From assembly GCF_014197105.1 (NCBI RefSeq), contig NZ_JACIEV010000001.1, positions 186,001-250,000 of the forward strand: a DNA stretch of 64,000 bases. Reading direction: 5' to 3'. Positions within the stretch are counted from its first letter, which is position 1. Each line of letters starts with the position of its first letter. The position numbers and the translations under genes were made by a program. Source of the DNA: Sphingomonas jinjuensis. Its GTDB lineage: Bacteria; Pseudomonadota; Alphaproteobacteria; Sphingomonadales; Sphingomonadaceae. A model generated the notes under the pieces. It saw only the letters and a program-made list of their open reading frames with translations. It was not told the origin of the DNA and did no database searches. This document shows positions 1 to 14,301 of this stretch, piece after piece.

Positions 1-2600
1 ACCCCCGGCGGGAAGGCGGTCAGCAGCCGCGAGGGCATCGCCGCCGACAGCATGACGAAGCTGCCGCAGTCATCGGCACGGCGGATCAGTCGCCCGAACG
101 CCTGTGCCAGCCGGGCGCGGACGAGCCTGTCGTCATAGGCGGAGCCGCCGCCCGCCAGCCGCCGCGCGGCGTGGAGCACGGTCGGCTTGGGCCAGGGCAC
201 CCCCTCCATCACCACCAGCCTGAGGGAGCGCCCCGGCACGTCGACGCCGTCGCGCAGCGCATCGGTGCCGAGCAGGCTGGCGTGGGGATCGTCGCGGAAG
301 ATGTCGACCAGCGTCCCAGTATCGATCGGATCGACGTGCTGCGCGTGGAGCGGCAGCCCTTCGCGCGCCAGCCGGTCGGCGATGCGCGCGTGGACGACGC
401 GCAGGCGACGGATCGCGGTGAACAGCCCCAGCGTGCCGCCGCCGGCGGCGACGATCAGCCGCGCATAGGCATTGGCGAGCGCGCCCAGATCGCCGCGCTT
501 CACGTCGGTCACCACCAGCACCTCGGCCTGGTTGGGATAGTCGAACGGGCTCGGCGCCTCGAACCGGGCGGGGCCGCGGGCGAGGTGGGGCGTGCCGATC
601 CGCGCCTCCGCCGTGTCCCAGTCGCCGCCGCCGGTCAGCGTCGCCGAGGTGACGAGCGCGCCGTGGGCGGGCTTCAGCACCACCTGCGCGAAGGGGCGGG
701 TCGGGTCGAGCCAGTGACGGCGCAGGCCGATGTCGTACTCACGCCCTTCGACCCGGTCGACGACCAGCCAATCGACGAAGTCGGGATCGACCGGCCCGCC
801 GATCCGCGCCAGCAGCGCCAGCCACGCCGCCACTGTCTCGGCTCGCCACCCGATCGAGGCGATCGCGCCCTCGATCCGCGCCCGCGCCGGGCCGTCCATC
901 CAGTCGGGCGCCTCGGCGAGCACCGCCTCCAGCCGCTTGCCCAGTGTCACCAGCGGTCGCACCAGCGCGTCGAGCGCCGCCGCCGCGGGCGCCGCCGCCT
1001 CGATCAGCGCCGGGGTCGGCTCGGCGAGTTCGGTTTCCAGGCCGTAACCCGCGTCACCCGGCTGCTCGGCGCGGGCGTAGGTGAGCCCGCGGACGGCGGC
1101 GAGGAGATGCTCGATCGGCCCGAACGGCGCGCCCTCCGCCAGCCGCCCGATCCAGCCGTCGGAGGCGAGGTGACGCGCCGCGTCGATTGCGTCCTGGATC
1201 GCGACACCACCCTGCTCGTCATAGCTGGCGACGTCGGACAGCCTCGCCTGAAGCCCGCGTCGCCGCCCCCGCCCGCCGCTTTCAGGCCCGAGGATCCAGC
1301 GCCTGAGCTCGATCGTCTCCTGCCCGGTCAGCGCCGCCGAGAACATCGAATCGGCGGCGTCGAACAGATGATGCCCCTCGTCGAAGACGTAGCGCGTCGG
1401 CCGCGTCGCCAGCTCGCGGCCACGCGCCGCGTTGACCATCACCAGCGCATGATTGGCGATGACGATGTCCGCCTCCACGCTCGCCCGCGCCGCGCGCTCG
1501 ATGAAGCATTTCCGATAGTGGGGGCAGCCGGCATAGATGCACTCGCCGCGCCGGTCGGTGAGCGCGGTCGAGCCGTTGCGGCGGAACAGCGTCGGCAGCC
1601 AGCCGGGCAGGTCGCCGCCGACCATGTCGCCGTCGGCACTGTACGCCGCCCAGCGTGCCACCAGCTGCGCCAGGATCGCGGCGCGGCCGGCGAATCCGCC
1701 CTGCAACGCATCCTCGAGGTTGAGCAGGCACAGGTAATTCTCGCGCCCCTTGCGCGTCACCACCTTCGCCCGGCGTGCGGCGGCGTCGGGGAACAGCCGC
1801 TCGGTCTCCTGCCCTAGCTGGCGCTGCAAGGCCTTGGTGTAGGTGGAGATCCACACCGCGCCGCCCGCCTTCGCCGCCCATAGCGACGCGGGGGCGAGAT
1901 AGCCCAAGGTCTTGCCGATCCCCGTCCCCGCCTCTGCCAGCACGACGGCTGGCGCCTCGCGCATCGGCCGCGGGCCGAAGGCGGCGGCGGCGGCGGCGGC
2001 ATAGGCGCGCTGGCCGGGGCGCACCTCCGCCCCCTGCCCGGTCAGCCGGACCAGCCGCTCCTCCGCCTCGTGCGGCTCGATCGTCACGGTGCGCGGCGCG
2101 GGACGCGGCGCCGCTTCCTCCCATTCGGGCAGCCGCGTGAACAGCAAGCGCTCATTGGTCGCGGGCGCCGTCAGCCTGCCGGCCAGCGTCGGCGCCCAGG
2201 GCCAGCGCGCGCGGGCGAGCGCCTGCGCCGTGGTCCACGCACCCTCGCGCTCGGCCCAGTCGCCCGCCACCACCGCCAGCAGCGCCGCCGCCGCCTCGCG
2301 CAGGAAGGCGGCGACGTCGGCGTCCGTCTCCGGCGGCGAGATATCGACGGCGCGCGCGAACCCCTGCGGCGTCGGCACCGTGAAGCGCGCCGGATGGACG
2401 AAGGCGAACAGCTCGAGCAGATCGAGCCCGGACAGCTCGGCATAGCCCAGCCGCTGCCCGACGAGCGGCGCGTTGAGCATGATGACGGGGGTGTCGGCGG
2501 CGATGCGGATCGCCTCCCCCCGGCCGATCGGCCGCGTGCCGTCGCCATCGGCGATCCAGATGCCGCCGTGGCTGGCGTGGAGGGCGGGATGCGGGAGCAC
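1..2600 (-). CDS. ATP-dependent DNA helicase, DinG/XPD-like (3' end outside window)
   Basis: Superfamily 2 helicase of the DinG/Rad3 type, expected to unwind DNA using ATP and an Fe-S cluster. About 866 codons are present. The stop lies just left of the window, since helicase motif VI (QAFGRLIRRADDCGSF) is read at about 70-115. Visible motifs are Walker A AEAGTGIGKT (about 1905-1935), four cysteines of an Fe-S domain (NYLC, then GECIYAGCPHYRKCF near 1510-1545, one at about 1730), and a Walker B box FDEGHH near 1380, with Gly in place of the usual Ala of DEAH. The only start after the in-frame TAG at about 2610 is GTG at 2600. The first ~200 residues are an extra N-terminal domain of unknown role. 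Longer plus-strand reading frames over this gene are shadows. Confidence 0.9.
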   Translation of the reverse strand, partial: MLPHPALHASHGGIWIADGDGTRPIGRGEAIRIAADTPVIMLNAPLVGQRLGYAELSGLDLLELFAFVHPARFTVPTPQGFARAVDISPPETDADVAAFLREAAAALLAVVAGDWAEREGAWTTAQALARARWPWAPTLAGRLTAPATNERLLFTRLPEWEEAAPRPAPRTVTIEPHEAEERLVRLTGQGAEVRPGQRAYAAAAAAAFGPRPMREAPAVVLAEAGTGIGKTLGYLAPASLWAAKAGGAVWISTYTKALQRQLGQETERLFPDAAARRAKVVTRKGRENYLCLLNLEDALQGGFAGRAAILAQLVARWAAYSADGDMVGGDLPGWLPTLFRRNGSTALTDRRGECIYAGCPHYRKCFIERAARASVEADIVIANHALVMVNAARGRELATRPTRYVFDEGHHLFDAADSMFSAALTGQETIELRRWILGPESGGRGRRRGLQARLSDVASYDEQGGVAIQDAIDAARHLASDGWIGRLAEGAPFGPIEHLLAAVRGLTYARAEQPGDAGYGLETELAEPTPALIEAAAPAAAALDALVRPLVTLGKRLEAVLAEAPDWMDGPARARIEGAIASIGWRAETVAAWLALLARIGGPVDPDFVDWLVVDRVEGREYDIGLRRHWLDPTRPFAQVVLKPAHGALVTSATLTGGGDWDTAEARIGTPHLARGPARFEAPSPFDYPNQAEVLVVTDVKRGDLGALANAYARLIVAAGGGTLGLFTAIRRLRVVHARIADRLAREGLPLHAQHVDPIDTGTLVDIFRDDPHASLLGTDALRDGVDVPGRSLRLVVMEGVPWPKPTVLHAARRLAGGGSAYDDRLVRARLAQAFGRLIRRADDCGSFVMLSAAMPSRLLTAFPPG

Positions 2601-2973
2601 GCATCCCGCCTAGCGCGGTAGGAACGATCGGGGAACAGGCGATTGCTGACGGGAGGCGCAAAGGGCTGGCGTCAACGTCAGACTGGCGTCACATCGCCAA
2701 CTCCCAAGGCAAGCACTCGCGTGGGTGTCGACAAGGTGGCGCCTTGCCGCGTCGTCACCGACGGTCGCGGCGGCCGTATCACGACCGAAGCGATCGGCTG
2801 GCCGATATCCATGGCATCAGCGCTGCGCCGCCAGAGAATGGAACACGTTCGACCTGATCGGCGACCGTGCGGAGGCGGCTATGTCTCGCAAGCCGCAAGC
2901 GCATGAAAACAGGCAATAAACCCATATCGAGTTTTACATCCTTCGGAAACTTGCGCCTCATTAGGCACGGGAC
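2601..2973. other. intergenic region, no gene seen
   Basis: This is the gap between the divergent helicase gene and the first STAS-like gene. Short frames on both strands show no family resemblance. The half near 2900-2970 is AT-richer than its surroundings and probably holds the promoter of the downstream pair, but I see no clear -35/-10 match. Confidence 0.5.
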
Positions 2974-3411
2974 ATGGCCCTTCCCTTCGCGCCCGCCAAT
3001 CCCGAGCACACGATCGAAGAGGATCGTCCCACGGGCGTCATCCTCATCACCGTCAAGGGATTCTTCGATCTCGCCACGTTGCGGATCCACTTCGCGCAAT
3101 GTGCCGCGATCGTGGGCTGTTGGCGCGCAGCCGACCGCCCGATCCGAGTCCTCATCGACGCCGTCGATTTGAAGCCGCACAGCCCCGAGGGGCAGGCCTG
3201 TGTTCAAGAGGCGACCAGTCGGATCTATCGATCGGGCGACAAAGTCGCCATCGTGGTATGCTCAAGTCTCGTTAAAATGCAGATGCGCCGCGCCCTTCGG
3301 CAACCCGACATACTCAACCTGTTCATCAGCAAAAGCGCAGCGCTGGTGTGGCTCGACGCCTTCAACCATCCTGCCGTTGTCTATCCATCAGCCATCCAGC
3401 CGCAACCGTAA
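2974..3411 (+). CDS. STAS/SpoIIAA-like small protein A
   Basis: A 145-residue soluble protein with no signal peptide or membrane segment. The alternating strand/helix pattern (GVILITVKGFFD, RVLIDAVDL, KVAIVVCSS, LVWLDAF) resembles the SpoIIAA-like/STAS fold found in small proteobacterial proteins that mediate protein-protein signalling. No enzyme motif is seen. The next gene has the same size and strand order and begins 12 bases later, so the two look like a tandem duplicate transcribed together. The ATG at 2974 has only a weak AGG eight bases upstream. The function is unknown and the STAS assignment is by pattern only. Confidence 0.65.
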   Translation: MALPFAPANPEHTIEEDRPTGVILITVKGFFDLATLRIHFAQCAAIVGCWRAADRPIRVLIDAVDLKPHSPEGQACVQEATSRIYRSGDKVAIVVCSSLVKMQMRRALRQPDILNLFISKSAALVWLDAFNHPAVVYPSAIQPQP

Positions 3412-3423
3412 GGGAGGAAGGCG

Positions 3424-3783
3424 TTGCATACGATAATCGTCAACATCGAACGTCGCTTCATCGAGGTCAAACTGGAAGGACTTTGCTCGATGGCAGAGTT
3501 CCAGACATTCGTTCTAGAGCTGCGAAATGAGATCGCACGGTTTCCGCGGGGCGATCGCCCGCCGGCGACGCTTTACGATTTCACCGGGGCCACGATCCAG
3601 ACCCAAGAGGTGGTGCTCGCCATGAAGGCTTTGGCCGAGCATCCGTCCATGACGCATCGGCGCGTGGCGATGTACACAGAAGGCGTTCTTGCCCGTCAAC
3701 AGGCTAAGCGTATCTGCGAAAATCGCGACAACATGTTCGTATTTTCGTCTCGTCGGGATGCGCTCGAATGGCTCGAACAGTGA
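3424..3783 (+). CDS. STAS/SpoIIAA-like small protein B
   Basis: A 119-residue protein that looks like a diverged paralogue of the gene before it. It has an N-terminal strand pair (IIVNIERRFIEVKLEG), a central ATLYDFTG strand, then RRVAMYTEG and a C-terminal FSSRRDALEWL helix matching the KSAALVWLDA end of its neighbour. It starts at TTG 3424, supported by a strong AGGGAGGAAG ribosome-binding site just upstream; no ATG is well placed. It probably shares a transcript with the preceding gene. The function is unknown. Confidence 0.65.
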   Translation: MHTIIVNIERRFIEVKLEGLCSMAEFQTFVLELRNEIARFPRGDRPPATLYDFTGATIQTQEVVLAMKALAEHPSMTHRRVAMYTEGVLARQQAKRICENRDNMFVFSSRRDALEWLEQ

Positions 3784-3903
3784 CCTGTCGACGAGTTTGA
3801 CGCCATGCTCCCCGGTCGGGATGGGCAAGCCGCGACGATCGATATCGACGCCTCCACCCATCGGCTGGCATCCCCCCGCCCAGCCAGCTAATGCGCGTCC
3901 GTT

Positions 3904-5466
3904 ATGACCGACACCGACATCCGCACCGCCGCTCTCGAGTCCAAGGCTTGGCCCTATGAGGAGGCGCGCAAGCTGTTGAAGCGCTGGCCCGAGGGGAAGC
4001 CCGGGGGCGAGCCGGTGTTGTTCGAGACGGGCTATGGCCCCTCGGGGCTGCCGCATATCGGTACGTTCAACGAGGTGCTGCGCACGACGATGGTGCGCCG
4101 CGCGTTTGCGGAGATGTCGGACCAGCCGACCCGGCTGATCGCGTTCAGCGACGATATGGACGGCCTGCGCAAGGTGCCCGACAACGTGCCCAACGGCAAC
4201 ATGCTGCGCCAGCATCTGGGAAAGCCGCTGACGCGAATCCCCGATCCGTTCGGCAAGTTCGACAGCTTCGCCGCGCATAACAATGCGATGTTGCGGCAAT
4301 TCCTCGACCAATATGGGTTCGATTACGAGTTCGCGTCGTCGACCGACTATTATTCGAGCGGGCGATTCGACGAGGCGCTGAAGGGGGTTCTGCGGCATTT
4401 TGACGCGATCCAGGACGTGATGCTGCCGACGCTGCGCGCCGAGCGGCGGGCGACGTATTCGCCGGTGCTGCCGATCAGCCCGACCAGTGGCATCGTCCTC
4501 CAGGTGCCGATCGAGGTGGTCGATGCCGAGGCCGGCCTGATCGCGTTCGAGGATGAGGGGCAGCGCATTGTCCAGTCCGTCCTCGGCGGGCAGGCGAAGC
4601 TGCAGTGGAAGGTCGACTGGGCGATGCGCTGGGTGGCGCTGGGTGTCGATTACGAGATGGCGGGCAAGGACCTGATCGATTCGGTCACCCAGTCGTCGCG
4701 GATCGCGCGCGTGCTCGGCGGCCGCCCGCCCGAGGGCTTCAACTACGAGATGTTCCTCGACGAGAATGGCGAGAAGATCTCGAAGTCGAAGGGCAACGGC
4801 CTAACGATGGAACAGTGGCTGACGTACGGCACGCCCGAGAGCCTGTCGTTCTTCGCCTATCGCGAGCCCAAGAAGGCCAAGCAACTGCACATGGGCGTCA
4901 TTCCGCGCGCGGTCGACGAATATTTCCAGTTCCGTGGCAATTACGCAGGCCAGGCGGTGAAGGAGCGGCTGGGCAATCCGGTCCACCACATTCATGGCGG
5001 CAAGGTGCCGGGCGGCGTGCCGCCGGTGACGTTCGGGCTGCTGCTGAACCTGACCAGCGTGCTCGGCGCGACCGCGACGGCGGCGCAGGTCGAACAGTAT
5101 CTCGCGAACTATACCGGCGGCGAGACCAGCCCCGAGCTGGCGGCGATGATCGAGCTGGCGCTGGCCTACAATCGCGATTTCGTCGCGCCGACGCTGCAGC
5201 GGCGCAAGCCCGAGGGCGTCGAGGTGGCGGCATTGCAACGGCTGGATGCGGAGCTGGCGGCGTTGCCGGCGGATGCGAGCGCCGAGGCGATCCAGGACGT
5301 GGTGTACGAAATCGGCAAGACCGGCGGGTTCGAGTCCTTACGCGACTGGTTCAAGGCGCTGTACGAGACGCTGCTGGGATCGAGCCAGGGGCCGCGGATG
5401 GGGAGCTTCATCCGGTTGTACGGGGTGGAAAATACGCGGCGGTTGATTGCCGAGGCGCTGGCCTAA
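3904..5466 (+). CDS. lysK: lysyl-tRNA synthetase, class I
   Basis: Charges tRNA-Lys with lysine in the cytoplasm. It is the class I type (LysK), typical of archaea and many alphaproteobacteria, not the class II LysS of enterics. At 520 residues it has the normal family length. The nucleotide-binding signatures are visible: PSGLPHIG at residues 46-53 (HIGH box) and [10 protein letters not shown] with KISKS at 291-295 (KMSKS loop). The C-terminal third is the helical anticodon-binding part. The gene stands alone between the STAS pair and a convergent gltB, followed by a large inverted repeat. The ATG at 3904 gives the expected family N-terminus, but its ribosome-binding site is poor. Confidence 0.96.
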   Translation: MTDTDIRTAALESKAWPYEEARKLLKRWPEGKPGGEPVLFETGYGPSGLPHIGTFNEVLRTTMVRRAFAEMSDQPTRLIAFSDDMDGLRKVPDNVPNGNMLRQHLGKPLTRIPDPFGKFDSFAAHNNAMLRQFLDQYGFDYEFASSTDYYSSGRFDEALKGVLRHFDAIQDVMLPTLRAERRATYSPVLPISPTSGIVLQVPIEVVDAEAGLIAFEDEGQRIVQSVLGGQAKLQWKVDWAMRWVALGVDYEMAGKDLIDSVTQSSRIARVLGGRPPEGFNYEMFLDENGEKISKSKGNGLTMEQWLTYGTPESLSFFAYREPKKAKQLHMGVIPRAVDEYFQFRGNYAGQAVKERLGNPVHHIHGGKVPGGVPPVTFGLLLNLTSVLGATATAAQVEQYLANYTGGETSPELAAMIELALAYNRDFVAPTLQRRKPEGVEVAALQRLDAELAALPADASAEAIQDVVYEIGKTGGFESLRDWFKALYETLLGSSQGPRMGSFIRLYGVENTRRLIAEALA

Positions 5467-5475
5467 ATCCTTTTA

Positions 5476-5574
5476 GCCCCTCCCCTTCAGGGGAGGGGTT
5501 GGGGTGGGGGGGGACGTGGGCGATGTCTCTGCGAGGCTTCCCCCACCCCCAACCCTCCCCTGAAGGGGAGGGGC
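5476..5574. repeat. large inverted repeat between lysK and gltB
   Basis: Two nearly perfect arms of about 35 bases (5476-5510 and 5540-5574) face each other across a 29-base loop. Each arm also contains its own small palindrome, CCCCTCCCCTTCAGGGGAGG. It lies between the convergent lysK and gltB stops, so it could end transcription from both sides, although there is no clean U-run. The sequence type is a common intergenic palindrome in sphingomonads (from memory). Confidence 0.75.
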
Positions 5575-5587
5575 TTTGCGTTGTCAC

Positions 5588-10098
<4,511 letters not shown>

Positions 10099-10099
<1 letters not shown>

Positions 10100-10578
10100 C
10101 AGGCGTATCCCTCAGAATGGAGGAGACTAATCACCTGACGCGTTGCTGCGATCAGGTCGGGAATGTCGGCCCACGCGCGATTGGCACGTTGCGCGCGGGC
10201 AACTGGATCGGTCGGATAGTCATGAGCAAGGATATTCCGGGTCGCACCGATCTCGATCCAGCGATCCGCGCTAGCGATCCCGCTAAGTGCTTCAACGCGA
10301 CGAAACTGGTTCTGCGCGGAAAGCCCCGCGAGTGTCTCGCCCGACATCACCAGCAATCCGCGGAACAGTTTACGACTGGTTAGGTCGAACAATTGTTCGA
10401 ACATTCGCAACAGAGCGTGGAGCCGTTCCCAAGGATCATCCCCCCATGCCGACAGGGCATCGGGCTCAGCCGGCAACAGCAGCCCCATCCGCTGAACGAG
10501 GCGCTCCAAATGACTGCTCAGCTGTTCTGCCGCGCGGACCGCCTCGGCCGTGGCCTCGCGCACCTCATCGGGGGTCAA
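10099..10578 (-). CDS. HEPN-domain protein, HepT-like toxin candidate
   Basis: A helical 159-residue protein of the HepT/DUF86-type HEPN family, which in characterised MNT/HEPN pairs is a ribonuclease toxin. The catalytic signature R-X4-H-X-Y is intact: RNILAHDY, beginning 46 residues from the C-terminus. In the Shewanella HepT-MntA system the Tyr of this motif is the residue adenylylated by the partner. The TTG start at 10578 is chosen because it overlaps the upstream stop (TTGA) and has GAGGG about nine bases before it. GTG at 10617 (172 residues, 43-base overlap) is the alternative. It is followed by gltB with a one-base overlap. Confidence 0.8.
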
Positions 10579-10871
10579 AGAACGATACCCTCGCGTATTG
10601 CCGCGCGGTCGATCCACCGATCGTCCCGACCGCGGGCTGCGACGACCACGTCAATTTGTTCCTCGTCCAAAGCCTTCCACATCAGCGCGCGAAACCGCAC
10701 CTCATGATCGATATCGGCCGCCGCCGGATCGGCGGTGACGTGCAGATCGATATCTCCGCCGCGCCTATCGTCATCAGTTCGACTGCCGAACAGCCGCACA
10801 ATCACGTCATCGCCGAACACTTCGATGGCCGCGAGCTTGATCGCATCGGCAAGATGCGAATCTAGCCTCAC
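10575..10871 (-). CDS. MNT-type nucleotidyltransferase, MntA-like antitoxin candidate
   Basis: A minimal nucleotidyltransferase of 98 residues. The active-site pattern GS-X9-DXD is present (G29-S30 and D40-I-D42), with a third acidic position in EEQIDVVV. In known MNT/HEPN modules this enzyme adds AMP to the HEPN partner and neutralises it. The GTG start at 10871 overlaps the gltD stop as GTGA. A longer reading frame upstream would lie inside gltD and lacks support. The gene is translationally coupled to gltD on one side and to the HEPN gene on the other. The toxin-antitoxin role is inferred from motifs and pairing. Confidence 0.8.
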   Translation of the reverse strand: MRLDSHLADAIKLAAIEVFGDDVIVRLFGSRTDDDRRGGDIDLHVTADPAAADIDHEVRFRALMWKALDEEQIDVVVAARGRDDRWIDRAAIREGIVL

Positions 10872-12301
10872 GCCGCCACCTTCTCGGCCTTCGCCTGCGC
10901 CCTCAGCCACTGGTGCATCGTCTTGGCGACGTCGCGGCCGTCGCGGATTGCCCAGACGACCAGGCTGGCGCCGCGGACGATGTCGCCCGCCGCAAACACG
11001 CCGTCGAGACTAGTCATCAGCGTCTTGCCGTCGACCAGCACCGTGCCCCAGCGGCTGACGCCGAGCTCGGGCGCGTTCCACAGCTTGGGCAGTTCCTCGG
11101 CATCGAAGCCGAGCGCCTTCACGACCAGATCGGCGTGGAGGGTGAAGTCGCCCACCGGATCGGCCTCGGGCGCGCGGCGGCCGCTGGCGTCGGGAGCGCC
11201 CAGCCGCATGCGGCGCGCGGTGACGGTGCCGTCGGCGGCGAAGGCGGCGGGGGCGGAGAGCCAGATGAACTCGGCGCCCTCTTCCTCCGCATTGCCGACC
11301 TCGCGCTGGCTGCCAGGCATGTTGGCGCGGTCGCGGCGATAGAGGCACTTCACCGATGCCGCGCCCTGGCGGATCGCGGTGCGGACGCAGTCCATCGCAG
11401 TGTCTCCGCCGCCGATCACGACGACATGCTTGCCCGCGGCGTCGAGCGCGCCCTCGTCGAACGCCGGCACCGCGTCGCCGAAGCCCTTGCGGTTCGAGGC
11501 GATGAGATAGTCGAGCGCGGCGACGACGCGGTCGCCCGCCTGATCGGGCACGTCGATGGCGCGGGCGCGATAGACGCCGGTGGCGACGAGGACGGCGTCA
11601 TGACGCTGGCGCAGCTCGTCGAGGCTGGCGTCGCGGCCGACCTCGAAACCTTCGTGGAAGACGATGCCGCCCGCCTTGAGCCGCTCGACACGGCGCATGA
11701 CGACGGGCTTCTCCAGCTTGAAGCCGGGGATGCCATAGGTCAGCAGTCCACCGGCGCGATCGTGGCGATCATAGACATGGACGTCATAGCCGTTGCCGCG
11801 GAGATATTCGGCCGCCGTCAGCCCCGCCGGGCCGGCGCCGATCACCGCGACCGACTGGCCGCGCGGCTTGCCGGGGACCAGCGGCTCGACCCAGCCCTCT
11901 TCCCAGGCAGTGTCGGTGATGAACTTCTCGACCGAGCCGATCGTCACCGCGCCGTGGCCAGTGAACTCGATCACGCAATTGCCCTCGCAGAGCCGGTCCT
12001 GCGGACAGATACGGCCGCAAATTTCTGGCATCGTCGAGGTCGCGTTCGACAGCTCGTATGCCTCGCGCAGCCGCCCCTCTGCGGTCAGGCGAAGCCAGTC
12101 TGGGATGTGGTTGTGGAGCGGGCAATGGACCGAGCAATAGGGCACGCCGCACTGCGAGCAGCGGCCGGCCTGATCCTCGGCCGTCGGGACCGCATAACGC
12201 TCGGCAATCTCACGAAAGTCCTCTGCCCGTGCCTCGGCCTCCCGCTTGGCCGGATAGGCCTGCTCACGCCCGACGAACTTCAACATGGATTCGGTTGCCA
12301 T
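10868..12301 (-). CDS. gltD: glutamate synthase, small (beta) subunit
   Basis: Takes electrons from NADPH through FAD and 4Fe-4S clusters to GltB. The 477 residues show the N-terminal cysteine cluster (CSQCGVPYCSVHC, residues 48-60, and CGRICPQDRLCEGNC further on), the FAD-binding GAGPAG at about 151-156 and the NADPH-binding GGGDTAMD at about 295. ATG 12301 is chosen over TTG 12322 because GGAGGG sits five bases before it. This is the first gene of the gltD-MNT-HEPN-gltB run. The AT-rich palindrome CCTATAATATAGG near 12390 lies in its upstream region and may be part of the promoter. Confidence 0.96.
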   Translation of the reverse strand: MATESMLKFVGREQAYPAKREAEARAEDFREIAERYAVPTAEDQAGRCSQCGVPYCSVHCPLHNHIPDWLRLTAEGRLREAYELSNATSTMPEICGRICPQDRLCEGNCVIEFTGHGAVTIGSVEKFITDTAWEEGWVEPLVPGKPRGQSVAVIGAGPAGLTAAEYLRGNGYDVHVYDRHDRAGGLLTYGIPGFKLEKPVVMRRVERLKAGGIVFHEGFEVGRDASLDELRQRHDAVLVATGVYRARAIDVPDQAGDRVVAALDYLIASNRKGFGDAVPAFDEGALDAAGKHVVVIGGGDTAMDCVRTAIRQGAASVKCLYRRDRANMPGSQREVGNAEEEGAEFIWLSAPAAFAADGTVTARRMRLGAPDASGRRAPEADPVGDFTLHADLVVKALGFDAEELPKLWNAPELGVSRWGTVLVDGKTLMTSLDGVFAAGDIVRGASLVVWAIRDGRDVAKTMHQWLRAQAKAEKVAA

Positions 12302-12454
12302 ATGCCCTCCGCTGCGCCGCAATACGCATGGCGAGGGCGTTTGTCACGACCGAAACGGCCGATATGGTAGCTATGCTGCCCTATAATATAGGGAGACAAG
12401 GAAATGTGGGCATTTCCTCGGCAACCCTGTGCCGATAAACAGTACGAAACGGAC

Positions 12455-13249
12455 CTAGTGGTGCAACGCGATCAGGGCAACCGCGCCGACGACGATGCGA
12501 TACCAGGCGAAAGGCGCGAACCCGTGGCGGCTGATGACCGCGACGAACCAGCGAATGACCGCGATCGCGACGAGGAACGACACGACGAAGCCGACCGCGA
12601 TCGCCAGCCAATCGCCCTCGCCCAGCGCGGCGCCGGTCTTGTAGAGGTCGTATCCCGATGCGGCGAGCATCGTCGGCACGGCCAGGAAGAAGCTGAACTC
12701 GGCCGCCGCCTGGCGATCGACGCCCAGCGTCAGCGCGCCCATGATCGTCGCACCCGAGCGGCTGACGCCCGGGATCATCGACAGGCACTGGACGATGCCG
12801 ATGACGAGCGCGGTGGTTGCGGGCATCGTTTCGACCGATTCGACGCGCACGCGCTTCACCATCCGCTCGATGGCGAGGATCGCGATGCCGCCGACGATCA
12901 GCGCCACCGCCACCGTCGTCGGGCTTTCGAGCAGCCGTTTCACCGCCTTGTAGACGATCAGGCCGACCACCGCCGACGGCAGGAAGCCAAGCGCGATGTT
13001 GCGGACGAAGGCGATGGAGCGCGCCTGGCCGCCGGCCAGGCCCTTCGCAACACTCCAGAAACGCTGCCAATACAGCACTACCACCGCCAGGATCGCGCCC
13101 AACTGGATCACGATGTCGAACGTCGCGGTGCCCTTGTCCTGCACGCCGAGCAGGCTGCCGGCGAGGATCAGGTGGCCGGTCGACGAGACGGGCAGGAATT
13201 CGGTGACCCCCTCGACGATGCCGAGGAGAATGGCGGTCAGGAGGTCCAT
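12455..13249 (-). CDS. uppP: undecaprenyl-diphosphatase
   Basis: Integral membrane phosphatase of the UppP/BacA family. It recycles the undecaprenyl lipid carrier for peptidoglycan and other envelope polymers, and overexpression gives bacitracin resistance in other bacteria. At 264 residues it is full length. Both conserved active-site segments are visible: EGVTEFLPVSSTGHL at residues 13-27 and PGVSRSGAT at about 158-167. Several hydrophobic helices span the rest. It starts nine bases after the stop of the NAD(P)-binding protein gene, so the two are probably one operon. Confidence 0.96.
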   Translation of the reverse strand: MDLLTAILLGIVEGVTEFLPVSSTGHLILAGSLLGVQDKGTATFDIVIQLGAILAVVVLYWQRFWSVAKGLAGGQARSIAFVRNIALGFLPSAVVGLIVYKAVKRLLESPTTVAVALIVGGIAILAIERMVKRVRVESVETMPATTALVIGIVQCLSMIPGVSRSGATIMGALTLGVDRQAAAEFSFFLAVPTMLAASGYDLYKTGAALGEGDWLAIAVGFVVSFLVAIAVIRWFVAVISRHGFAPFAWYRIVVGAVALIALHH

Positions 13250-13258
13250 GAAATGTCC

Positions 13259-14203
13259 TTAGCGTGCGTTTTCGGCGATCAGCTCTTCCGGCCGGCGCGC
13301 GAACCGCCCTGCCTTGCGGAAGCGGACCAGCCATTCCGGCGCAACGCTGGCGAGCGGGGTCGGCTCAATGCCGAGATCGGCAAGGCCCAGCGCGCCAGGG
13401 GCGACGATATTGTCGTGCTGGAGCATCTTCCACTGGTCGACGTCGATCGGCCCGCCCGGGATCCGCGCGATGAGCGCGCCGGCGGCGTCGGGCAGCTCGA
13501 CGATCGACGGCTTGCGGTTGGTCGTCTCGGCGATCCAGCGGATCAGCTGGCCCATCGAGATGACGTCGGGGCCGCCCAGTTCATAGGTCTTGCCGCGCGC
13601 ATCCTCGTCGAACAGCGCACGCGCGATCGCCTCACCGACGTCGCCCGCGAACACCGGTTGGAACTTCACCGGCGCGCGCAGCACGGGGACGATCGGCGAC
13701 TTCTCGATCATCGCGGCGAAGCGATTGACGAACTGGTCCTCGCGGCCGAACACCACGGAGGGGCGGACGATCGTCGCAGCCGGGAACGCGTCGCGCACCT
13801 TCTCCTCGCCCTGGCCCTTGCTGGCGGCATAGATAGCATCGCCATTGGCATCGGCCCCGATCGCCGAGACATGGACCAGGCCCTCAACCCCGGCGCGTGC
13901 CGCCGCCTCGGCGACGTTGGCCGCACCGCGCACGTTGGTTGCGGCCATTGCCTTGCCGAACACGCTGACGAGATTGACGACGTAATCGGCATGCGCGACC
14001 GCGGGCGCCACGGTATCGGGCCGCGTCGTGTCGGCGGCGACGAACTGCATCTGGCCGAGCCCGCCGAGCGGCTTCAGGAACCAGGCCTTGCGCGGATCGC
14101 GCTCGGCGACGCGGACGCGCGCGCCCGTCGCCAGCAGCGATTGGACGACGTAGCGACCGACGAAGCCGCCACCGCCGAACACCGTCACAAGCTTGTCCTT
14201 CAT
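13259..14203 (-). CDS. NAD(P)-binding protein, complex I NDUFA9-type SDR
   Basis: A 314-residue extended short-chain dehydrogenase-like protein with the dinucleotide loop GGGGFVG at residues 10-16. The sequence resembles the complex I NDUFA9 subunit family, atypical SDRs found as accessory subunits of NADH dehydrogenase in alphaproteobacteria and mitochondria. It lacks a clear YxxxK catalytic pair in the usual place. ATG 14203 has GAGGA upstream; a start further upstream at 14266 would have no such site. It is followed directly by uppP. The exact role cannot be told from sequence. Confidence 0.8.
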   Translation of the reverse strand: MKDKLVTVFGGGGFVGRYVVQSLLATGARVRVAERDPRKAWFLKPLGGLGQMQFVAADTTRPDTVAPAVAHADYVVNLVSVFGKAMAATNVRGAANVAEAAARAGVEGLVHVSAIGADANGDAIYAASKGQGEEKVRDAFPAATIVRPSVVFGREDQFVNRFAAMIEKSPIVPVLRAPVKFQPVFAGDVGEAIARALFDEDARGKTYELGGPDVISMGQLIRWIAETTNRKPSIVELPDAAGALIARIPGGPIDVDQWKMLQHDNIVAPGALGLADLGIEPTPLASVAPEWLVRFRKAGRFARRPEELIAENAR

Positions 14204-14301
14204 CGGTCGTCCTCTTCGCGCTGCAATATGCCGCCCTTGCCGAGCAAACGCCCCGTTGACAAGCATTGCTCCCGTCCCCTAGAGGCGCCGGCCTACCCCG
14301 T

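Noticed and set aside
171..1817. A 548-codon plus-strand frame opposite the helicase
   Set aside because: The minus strand carries Walker A, Fe-S cysteines and motif VI in one uninterrupted frame.
12385..12400. CCTATAATATAGG palindrome as an operator or confident promoter of gltD
   Set aside because: It looks promoter-like, but I cannot place a convincing -35/-10 pair, so it is only mentioned under gltD.
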